Assembly (NCBI GenBank): GCA_030040175.1 | Contig: JASHUF010000547.1 | Span: 1 to 6,475 of the forward strand | From: Acidobacteriaceae bacterium | GTDB lineage: Bacteria; Acidobacteriota; Terriglobia; Terriglobales; Acidobacteriaceae | Length of the DNA: 6,475 nucleotides | Direction: 5' to 3' | Notes under the pieces: generated by a model | Seen by the model: the letters and a program-made list of their open reading frames with translations, nothing else | The model's database searches: none | What the model was told of the DNA's origin: nothing | Made by a program: the position numbers and the translations under genes | In this document: piece after piece, positions 1 through 4,750 of the stretch | How positions within the stretch are numbered: the stretch's first letter is position 1 | How the letters are laid out: every line of letters begins with the position of its first letter

Positions 1-66
1 GCTTCTCCTGTCGTACCACTGTATTTCGGGCTCCAGCCGACTGGCCAGGTACTCGTCCGCATTCAC
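1..66 (-). CDS. N-terminus of a DUF4231/SLATT-like membrane protein (partial, runs off the left edge)
   Basis: Only the first 22 codons are inside the window. They start at a GTG (66-64) preceded by a purine-rich Shine-Dalgarno sequence, AGGGGGA, about 8 nt upstream. The peptide reads VNADEYLASRLEPEIQWYDRRS. The pattern 'Y..SRLE.qI.WYD.rS' is typical of the start of DUF4231 proteins, where a short amphipathic stretch precedes two transmembrane helices that would lie outside this window. DUF4231 is related to the SLATT group, whose members are predicted pore-forming membrane effectors in some bacterial conflict systems. That role is known only by family inference and cannot be tested here. A weak -10-like TTATAC lies at 116-111 on the minus strand. 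The gene follows higBA on the same strand after a gap of about 265 bp filled with palindromic repeats, so co-transcription is doubtful. With so few residues the family call is tentative. Confidence 0.5.
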   Translation of the reverse strand, partial: MNADEYLASRLEPEIQWYDRRS

Positions 67-183
67 CGCAGTTTCCCCCTAAGCGCGCGCCTTGCCGTAC
101 AAGGAAAATCGTATAACCAATGGCGGGTGGGCAGGTGGCCCGGCCAAGCTCTTCCGTCTTCATGATTGCATGATGGTCAATGC

Positions 184-218
184 CCCATCCAAGCCGCGGT
201 TTTTGCGGCTTGGGTGGG
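184..218. repeat. REP-like palindrome, 14-bp arms
   Basis: Arms 184-197 and 205-218 pair over 14 positions around a 7-nt loop (GGTTTTT). One position forms a G-U wobble in plus-strand RNA and a mismatch in minus-strand RNA. There is no T-tract after the hairpin on either strand, so it is not a canonical intrinsic terminator, although it lies between higA and the next minus-strand gene and could protect or end the higBA transcript. The outer sequence (CCCCATCC...GGGTGGG) resembles the GGATGGGG-containing hairpins found inside priA at 2379-2494, which suggests the same broad family of interspersed palindromes. Confidence 0.65.
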
Positions 219-235
219 AAAGCACGATCGTTCGC

Positions 236-290
236 AGGTCTCCCACACATCCACGATCAAACTGTGGATGAATGGGGGCGCGAAGGTCTC
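236..290. repeat. Degenerate palindromic repeat flanked by AGGTCTC direct repeats
   Basis: A 7-bp inverted repeat, CATCCAC (248-254) and GTGGATG (264-270), with a 9-nt loop is bracketed by two copies of AGGTCTC at 236-242 and 284-290. Together with the neighbouring palindrome at 184-218 it fills most of the higA-to-DUF4231 gap. It resembles the 'GGTCTCCCACAT...ATGTGGGG' interspersed repeats I recall from Acidobacteriota genomes. I see no protein-coding signal in it. The plus-strand reading frames crossing this region are antisense to higBA and have no supported start. Confidence 0.45.
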
Positions 291-332
291 TTGCTGTTGG
301 AATGGGGCCACCTGCCTTTTATTGGCGGTTTC

Positions 333-626
333 TCAAGCGGCGCGCAGCCGCCGGACCTTGATTTTGGATTCATTTTTCCGCGCTTGCGCCAAATCATAGG
401 CAAGTTGCATTCCCAGCCACGCCTCCGGTGTACTTCCGAATGCTTTGGTGAGGCGGATCGCCATCTCTGCGCTGATGCCGGATTTCCCATTGATGACGTT
501 GCTAAGGGTTTGGCGGGTAACGCCCAGGATTTTTGCACCCTGGACAACCGTGAGCCCCAAGGGCTCGAGGCAGCCGTTGCGAATGCTGCGGCCAGGATGC
601 GGCGGATCTTTCATCGGCATGGACAT
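333..626 (-). CDS. higA: HigA-family antitoxin (XRE-type DNA-binding protein)
   Basis: The 97-residue protein neutralises HigB and, in characterised systems, represses the higBA promoter by binding a palindromic operator. The N-terminal 'PPHPGRSIRNGCLEPLGLT' is the classic HigA/VapI opening. It leads into a helix-turn-helix at about residues 26-55 (VVQGAKILGVTRQTLSNVING) and the family signature 'GISAEMAIRLTKAFGSTPEAWLGMQLAYDLAQA'. The C-terminus is short and basic (KIKVRRLRAA). The start ATG at 626 has a strong Shine-Dalgarno sequence (AGGAG, about 6 nt upstream) in the 12-nt gap after the higB stop, so the two genes are almost certainly translated from one mRNA. Two more in-frame ATGs lie within the first five codons, but the 626 start best fits the ribosome site. 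Length and motifs are complete, with no sign of decay. Confidence 0.93.
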   Translation of the reverse strand: MSMPMKDPPHPGRSIRNGCLEPLGLTVVQGAKILGVTRQTLSNVINGKSGISAEMAIRLTKAFGSTPEAWLGMQLAYDLAQARKNESKIKVRRLRAA

Positions 627-638
627 TGCTCTCCTGGT

Positions 639-917
639 TTAGTGGTAATCCGTCAATTCAACCTCGAACGCATCCGTGCCCTCGAAGCGGAAAACAATGC
701 GCCAGTTGGCGCTTACCGAGACGGACCAGAGACCCTTCAGATCGCCTTTCAGCTGGTGAAGACGATAGCCTGGAAGGTTCATTGCCTGGGCTGTGTTGGC
801 GCTGTCGAGACGTGCGAGTATGTCTTCAATACTGTCCAACAAATCAGCTCGTACCCCACGCCGGTCGCCAAATTCATAAAGCCGTTTGAGGCCGCGATGC
901 CTGAAGCTTCTGATCAC
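639..917 (-). CDS. higB: HigB-family toxin (RelE superfamily, ribosome-dependent mRNA interferase)
   Basis: The toxin is predicted to cleave mRNA on translating ribosomes until bound by HigA. Read from the GTG at 917 it is 92 residues and opens 'VIRSFRHRGLKRLYE', as HigB proteins normally do. It contains 'LPGYRLHQLKGDLKGLWSVS' and 'NWRIVFRF' and ends 'DYH'. In this numbering K57, D90, Y91 and H92 coincide with the residues I recall as important in Proteus vulgaris HigB, so the enzyme looks active. A longer frame begins at a GTG at 947 and adds ten residues. I prefer 917 because the family starts there and because the extra codons overlap the probable promoter. Neither start has a good Shine-Dalgarno sequence, so the message may be leaderless. 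The gene lies 44 nt after the glucokinase stop on the same strand, and higA follows 12 nt downstream. Confidence 0.92.
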   Translation of the reverse strand: MIRSFRHRGLKRLYEFGDRRGVRADLLDSIEDILARLDSANTAQAMNLPGYRLHQLKGDLKGLWSVSVSANWRIVFRFEGTDAFEVELTDYH

Positions 918-918
918 A

Positions 919-954
919 ACGGTACACCGTAAAGCGCCAATTGTCACTTGTCAA
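919..954 (-). promoter_or_regulatory. Putative higBA promoter with overlapping inverted-repeat operator
   Basis: On the minus strand a perfect -35 hexamer, TTGACA (954-949), is followed after 17 nt by a weak -10, TACGGT (931-926). An inverted repeat ACGGT-ac-ACCGT (plus-strand 919-930) covers the -10 and the expected transcription start. A tandem TTGTCA (plus strand 941-946 and 948-953) covers the -35 region. HigA-type antitoxins commonly bind palindromes over their own promoter, so this is the natural operator candidate. The predicted transcript would begin 2-3 nt before the GTG at 917. The spacing and motifs are seen directly; the regulatory role is inferred. Confidence 0.5.
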
Positions 955-961
955 TTGCGCT

Positions 962-1732
962 TCAAGCTGTGTCGCGCCAGAGGGCGACGCCGCCCAGCAG
1001 GCCGGCCTCGTTGGAGACGATGGTCACGTTTTTGGGCGGGTCGAAGTCGATCTTCCTGGTGTTGCCGCCGCCCAGGTAGAGATGGTCCCAATTGAAGGTG
1101 CTGGCGGTTTGCGCGATGGCTTCCCCGAGCAGCTTGTTCCATTGCTTCTTGCCGCGCTTGTCCAGGCCGCGGCGGCCGAGGTAATCCTCATAGGTTTTCT
1201 TCTTCCAGGGATGATGGCCGAACTCGAGGCCGGGGCAGAGTTTGCCGTCAGTGAAGATGGCCGAACCAACGCCCGTGCCCAGGGTGAGGATCATTTCGAC
1301 GCCGGCTCCCCTGATGGCGCCGTATCCCTGCACGGAGGCATCGTTGGCCACGCGGGCAGGCTTCTTCCAGCGCTTTTCGATCTCCTCCTGGAAGCGGAAG
1401 TTCATCCAGCCGGGATGGAGATTGACGGCTGTGTAGGTGACGCCTTTTTTGGTCACGCCGGGGAATCCTGCGGAGATGCGATCGAAGCCGGGCAGGGATT
1501 TGACCAGTCCGTCGAGCGCGGCCAGGACGGCTTTCGGCGTGGAAACGGCAGGCGTATCCACGCGCAGGCGCTCGCTCAAGGGCTTGCCCGCAGGATCGAG
1601 CAGCATGGCCTTGAGGCCGGAGCCGCCGATGTCGATGGCGAGAGTGACGGGGCCTGGGGATCGCGCACTGTTGCCGGCGCGGTGCGGCGCGCCGGCCGGG
1701 GAAGATGGGTTGTTGGTTGCGTTCGCACTCAT
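962..1732 (-). CDS. ppgK: Polyphosphate glucokinase-like ROK-family sugar kinase
   Basis: The predicted cytoplasmic enzyme phosphorylates glucose to glucose-6-phosphate, with inorganic polyphosphate (and possibly ATP) as donor. The protein has 256 residues. A Ser/Pro/Ala-rich, probably disordered N-terminus of about 28 residues precedes the actin-fold phosphate-1 motif 'AIDIGGSGLKAMLLD' (32-46). Next come 'SAGFPGVTKKGVTYTAVNLHPGW' (87-109) and 'VANDASVQGYG' (128-138), with D131 as the expected catalytic base. Then come the phosphate-2 loop 'LTLGTGVGSAIF' (149-160) and the sugar-binding 'ELGH'-like 'LEFGHHPW' (169-176). The 'LYLGGGNTRKI' segment is near the C-terminus. The ROK zinc cluster is absent, as is usual in the PpgK branch, and the length is typical. 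The ATG at 1732 has no Shine-Dalgarno sequence, but a TACAAT lies just upstream. The donor cannot be settled from sequence. priA is divergent, and higBA follows on the same strand. Confidence 0.88.
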   Translation of the reverse strand: MSANATNNPSSPAGAPHRAGNSARSPGPVTLAIDIGGSGLKAMLLDPAGKPLSERLRVDTPAVSTPKAVLAALDGLVKSLPGFDRISAGFPGVTKKGVTYTAVNLHPGWMNFRFQEEIEKRWKKPARVANDASVQGYGAIRGAGVEMILTLGTGVGSAIFTDGKLCPGLEFGHHPWKKKTYEDYLGRRGLDKRGKKQWNKLLGEAIAQTASTFNWDHLYLGGGNTRKIDFDPPKNVTIVSNEAGLLGGVALWRDTA

Positions 1733-1741
1733 CAGGATTGA

Positions 1742-1747
1742 ATTGTA
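1742..1747 (-). promoter_or_regulatory. Possible -10 box for the glucokinase gene
   Basis: TACAAT (minus strand, 1747-1742) matches the TATAAT consensus at five of six positions and ends 9 nt before the ATG at 1732. Transcription would therefore begin only about 3-4 nt ahead of the start codon, which fits the lack of any Shine-Dalgarno sequence. No convincing -35 is visible 16-18 nt upstream, so this is weak. Confidence 0.3.
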
Positions 1748-1820
1748 AACGGCGTGCGGTGTGCGGGGGCCATTCCTGATTCATGCGGCTGCAGCGAACA
1801 CACGTTGAAAGGAACAACCG

Positions 1821-1880
1821 CAGATCCTTCGACTCTACAAAGCGCAAAACGCGCCCTGTTCCGCTCAGGATGACAAATCG
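1821..1880. repeat. Degenerate 'CHPER...VEGSA' type interspersed repeat
   Basis: The segment begins CAGATCCTTCGACT (1821-1834) and ends CGCTCAGGATGACAAATCG (1862-1880), with ATCCT (1824-1828) and AGGAT (1867-1871) as imperfect inverted ends. The minus strand translates to 'ICHPERNRARFALCRVEGSA', the hallmark of a widespread interspersed repeat that is often mis-annotated as a protein. Here the middle is diverged and AT-richer than the usual GCTTCGCTGCG core. It lies in the 213-bp divergent gap between the glucokinase gene and priA. The motif TCAGGA-x-GACAAATCG recurs at 6401-6416. The rest of the gap, apart from the weak -10 candidates, shows nothing I can name. Confidence 0.6.
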
Positions 1881-1945
1881 GCGTCCGCGTACGCCCCGCA
1901 AGGAAGCGGCGATGCGGAGAGCCATTACACTGAAGCTTGTTTCCC

Positions 1946-4591
1946 ATGCCCGTCTTCTGCGAAGTCGCCTTACCGGTGCCGCTCGACCGTACCTTCACCT
2001 ATGCGGTGCGCGAGGGGCAATCCCCGCAGCGGGGAGCGCGCGTGATTGCGCCGTTTCGCACGGAGAAACTCATCGGCGTGGTCACGGCCGTCAGCGAGCA
2101 AAGGCCGGCCGATTTCGAGCTGCGTTTTGTGGAAGCCGTTCTCGACCAAGAGCCGCTGCTCAGCGAGCAACTGCTCGAGCTGGCCGAATGGATTGCGCAC
2201 TACTATCTTGCGCCGCTGGGCGAGGTGCTGCGCGCCATGCTGCCGCTGACGGCCGAGGTGCGGCGCACGGTCTACTACCGCATTACCGACCTGGGGCGCG
2301 ATGTGCTGGCGGAGGCGGTGGGGGACGAGGGTGAGTGTGTCTTCCCCGGTCCCCAGGTGCGAGGGACCGGGGGCACCCGGCGCCAAGGATGGGGAACCCA
2401 GGTTCGTGGTCTTCCACCCTTGGCGCCCAGCCACCCCACGGAAGAGGACCTGTCCGTGGGGGCCCCGGCGAAGCGCGCCAAGGATGGGGCACCCAAGAGA
2501 GGCGGCAAGGCGCTGTCGGTGGAGGAGCAGGATCTCGATCGGCGCGTTCTTGCGCGGCTCCAATCGGGCGAGGCGGTGAAGGTGTCCACGCTGCGCACCG
2601 CTACCGCGGCTTCACTCCCTGTACTTGCGAGGCTGGTGAAGAGGAAATGGATCGCACGCGAGACGCTTGCCGGCGAGCGCGATGCGCGGCGCATGGAGCG
2701 GTTTGCGGTGCTGATGGCCGAGTCCGCATGCGGCAATGGCCGCGAGCTGACGAAGAAGCAGCAGGCGATCCTGGGCGAGCTGGCCGCGCGCGGCGGCGAG
2801 GTGCCGCTGGCGGAGCTGCGACGACGGAATCCGATTTCTTCCACGCTGCAGACGCTGGTGCGGCGCGGGCTGGTGCGGATCGAGGAGCGGGCGGCAGCAT
2901 TTCATCTGGGGGGCTTACCGCCCACGGCGGCGGCAATTGAATTGAACGCGGCGCAGAAGGCGGCTCTGGCCGCGCTGACGGCCGGGCTGGGCGCCTTTCG
3001 CCCGTTTTTGCTCCATGGGGTGACGGGCTCGGGGAAAACGGCGGTGTATCTGGCTGCCATGCAGCAGGCGCTCGATCGCGGCTTTTCGTCCATCCTGCTG
3101 GTGCCGGAGATCGGGCTGACGCCGCAGATGGCGGGACTGCTGGACCGGGCCTTCGGCGAGCGCGTGGCGCTGCTGCACTCCGCGCTCACGCCGGAGGAGC
3201 GCAGCGAGCAGTGGCGGCGGATTCGCCGCGGCGAGGCGCCCATCGTGGTGGGCACGCGCTCGGCCATCTTTGCGCCCGCGCCCAAGCTGGGCCTGATCCT
3301 GGTGGACGAGGAGCAAGACCAGAGCTACAAGCAGGAGGAGACGCCGCGCTACAACGCCCGCGACGTGGCCGTGATGCGCGCCAAGCTGGCCGGCGCCGTG
3401 GCGGTTCTCGGCTCCGCCACGCCCTCGCTCGAGAGCTGGCGGAACGCCGCGCAGGGAAAATATACGCGCCTCGAGCTCGGCGAGCGGGTCATGAACCGGC
3501 CGTTGCCGGAGGTGGAGCTCATCGACATGCGGCGCGAGTTCCGCGAGACCGGCCGGGAAGAGCTTTTTTCGCGATCTTTGATTGAGCAAACAAGGGCGGC
3601 GCTGGAGCGGGGCGAGCAGGCGCTGATTCTTTTGAATCGCCGCGGCTATTCGTTTGCCGTGATCTGCCGCGCCTGCGGAGAGAAGCTCGAGTGCCAGAAC
3701 TGCGCCATTGCGCTGACGCATCACAAATCCGCGCTGGGAGCGGAGGCGGAGCTGGCGCGCGCGGGACAAAGGCTGGAGTGCCATTATTGCGGCTACAAGC
3801 GCACCGTGCCCGCGCGCTGCCCGAAGTGCGAGAGCGAGTACCTCTATTACCTGGGCGCGGGCTCCGAGCAGGGCGAGGAACGGCTGGCTGAGATTTTTCC
3901 CGGCGCGCGCATCGGACGCATGGACCGCGATACGGTGCGCGGGCGCCACGACCTCGAACATCTGCTGGCGCGTCTGCACGCGGGCGAGATCAACCTGCTG
4001 GTGGGCACGCAGATGATCGCCAAGGGGCACGACATTCACGGCGTCACGCTGGTGGGCGTGGTGGGCTGCGATCATGCGCTCGCGTTGCCGGACTTTCGCG
4101 CCGCCGAGCGCGTGTTTCAGCTCATTGCGCAGGTCTCGGGGCGCGCCGGACGCGGCGAGCTCGAGGGCCGCGTGGTGGTGCAGACCTACTATCCCGATCA
4201 CTACGCAATTCTGGCCGCGGTCGAGCACGACTACGCCGCCTTCGCAGAGCGCGAGCTCAAGTACCGGCGCTGGATGCATTACCCGCCGTTCGGCGCGCTG
4301 GCCAACGTGCTGGTGCAGTCGCCGAAGCTCGAAGAGGCGGCGGGGTGGGCGTCTACCCTTGCCAAGTCCCTGCTCCCAAACCAGACCACCCCGGAGGGGG
4401 TGCGCGTGCTGGGGCCGTGCACCGCGCCCATCGCGCGCATCAAGGGTGTGTACCGGTTTCACATGATTCTGAAATCCGGGTCGCGCCGCGCGCTGAATGC
4501 GGCCCTGCGCGGGATGCTGGCGCACGCAGAAGAGGCAGGGGTGCCGCGGAGGAACCTGGTGGTCGATGTCGATCCGCTGCGGCTGATGTGA
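1946..4591 (+). CDS. priA: Primosomal protein N' (PriA), replication-restart DNA helicase
   Basis: PriA recognises stalled or D-loop forks, unwinds the lagging strand 3'-5' and reloads the replicative helicase. The protein has 881 residues from the ATG at 1946 (MPVFCEVALPVPLDRTFTY). An in-frame TTG at 1937 adds three more but is less family-like. Domains in order: 3'-end DNA-binding (about 1-105), a repeat-derived linker (about 133-183), winged-helix region, then helicase lobe 1. That lobe has Walker A GVTGSGKT (358-365, K364), Walker B DEEQ (454-457) and 'GSATPSLES'. Eight zinc cysteines follow at 574, 577, 583, 586, 612, 615, 625 and 628. Lobe 2 has 'GTQMIAKGHDIHGVTLV' and 'QVSGRAGR'. It ends 'VDVDPLRLM'. 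The protein is longer than the roughly 730-residue E. coli form, with the Walker lysine about 130 residues later. Roughly 50 of those come from an in-frame cluster of palindromes. Walker B has Q where H is usual. No strong Shine-Dalgarno sequence is seen. Confidence 0.96.
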   Translation: MPVFCEVALPVPLDRTFTYAVREGQSPQRGARVIAPFRTEKLIGVVTAVSEQRPADFELRFVEAVLDQEPLLSEQLLELAEWIAHYYLAPLGEVLRAMLPLTAEVRRTVYYRITDLGRDVLAEAVGDEGECVFPGPQVRGTGGTRRQGWGTQVRGLPPLAPSHPTEEDLSVGAPAKRAKDGAPKRGGKALSVEEQDLDRRVLARLQSGEAVKVSTLRTATAASLPVLARLVKRKWIARETLAGERDARRMERFAVLMAESACGNGRELTKKQQAILGELAARGGEVPLAELRRRNPISSTLQTLVRRGLVRIEERAAAFHLGGLPPTAAAIELNAAQKAALAALTAGLGAFRPFLLHGVTGSGKTAVYLAAMQQALDRGFSSILLVPEIGLTPQMAGLLDRAFGERVALLHSALTPEERSEQWRRIRRGEAPIVVGTRSAIFAPAPKLGLILVDEEQDQSYKQEETPRYNARDVAVMRAKLAGAVAVLGSATPSLESWRNAAQGKYTRLELGERVMNRPLPEVELIDMRREFRETGREELFSRSLIEQTRAALERGEQALILLNRRGYSFAVICRACGEKLECQNCAIALTHHKSALGAEAELARAGQRLECHYCGYKRTVPARCPKCESEYLYYLGAGSEQGEERLAEIFPGARIGRMDRDTVRGRHDLEHLLARLHAGEINLLVGTQMIAKGHDIHGVTLVGVVGCDHALALPDFRAAERVFQLIAQVSGRAGRGELEGRVVVQTYYPDHYAILAAVEHDYAAFAERELKYRRWMHYPPFGALANVLVQSPKLEEAAGWASTLAKSLLPNQTTPEGVRVLGPCTAPIARIKGVYRFHMILKSGSRRALNAALRGMLAHAEEAGVPRRNLVVDVDPLRLM
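2344..2494. repeat. Intragenic cluster of REP-like palindromes inside priA
   Basis: Three hairpins lie head to tail within the coding frame. The first is a perfect 10-bp stem, CCCCGGTCCC (2344-2353) with GGGACCGGGG (2363-2372), 9-nt loop. The second pairs 2379-2392 with 2414-2427, 13 of 14 bases, 21-nt loop. The third is a perfect 8-bp stem, CCCCACGG (2434-2441) with CCGTGGGG (2454-2461), 12-nt loop. A 20-base piece, GCGCCAAGGATGGGG-x-ACCC, occurs at 2380-2399 and again at 2475-2494 (19 of 20 identical, 95 bp apart), and both copies can pair with 2414-2426. The encoded peptide (about residues 133-183) is Gly/Pro/Arg-rich, low in complexity and unlike the conserved PriA around it. It looks like a mobile palindromic element inserted in frame at a domain boundary. 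Confidence 0.85.
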
Positions 4592-4652
4592 GCGAGGCAG
4601 CGAGTTGGTTTCGCGCTGCGCGCGAAGCGGCAAGTTAGCGAGCCGGCTTCGC
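4592..4652. repeat. Hairpins and imperfect direct repeats after the priA stop
   Basis: TTCGCGC (4610-4616) and GCGCGAA (4620-4626) form a 7-bp stem with a 3-nt loop. CGAAGC (4623-4628) can alternatively pair with GCTTCG (4646-4651). The 16-mers at 4599-4614 and 4637-4652 (AGCGAG..GG.TTCGC) differ at three positions and lie 38 bp apart. No T-tract directly follows the first stem, so a rho-independent terminator is not clearly shown. The hairpins could still help end or stabilise priA mRNA. Confidence 0.35.
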
Positions 4653-4711
4653 CCCTTTCCGTTTCCGGTTTTTCCCCCTGGGCGCGCCGCTCGCATGCTG
4701 CGGCAGCGCGC

Positions 4712-4720
4712 TGCTATCAT
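4712..4720 (+). promoter_or_regulatory. Extended -10 promoter for the esterase gene
   Basis: TGCTATCAT matches an extended -10 element (TGn followed by TATCAT, five of six to TATAAT). No good -35 is visible about 17 nt upstream, as is common for extended -10 promoters. A start about 7 nt downstream would give a leader of roughly 24 nt that still contains the GAGGTGG ribosome site. It implies the esterase is transcribed separately from priA. Confidence 0.45.
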
Positions 4721-4739
4721 CGCTCCCGAATCAGAAAAT

Positions 4740-4746
4740 GAGGTGG
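4740..4746 (+). promoter_or_regulatory. Ribosome binding site of the esterase gene
   Basis: GAGGTGG ends 4 nt before the ATG at 4751. It is the best Shine-Dalgarno match on the plus strand near a gene and fixes the start choice over the out-of-frame ATG at 4738. Confidence 0.6.
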
Positions 4747-4750
4747 AACG

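Noticed and set aside
184..218. Rho-independent terminator for higBA
   Set aside because: The stem is strong but no T-run follows on either strand, so it is reported as a repeat only.
180..932. Plus-strand open frame of 250 codons across higBA
   Set aside because: It is antisense to both toxin and antitoxin, starts inside a palindromic repeat and has no family-like segment.
941..1741. Plus-strand open frame of 266 codons over the glucokinase
   Set aside because: It is the complement of a gene with clear ROK motifs, and its Gly/Ala/Asp-rich sequence shows no domain.
1732..1998. Minus-strand 88-codon frame containing 'CHPER...VEGSA'
   Set aside because: This peptide is the known by-product of an interspersed repeat, and the frame also overlaps the start of priA.
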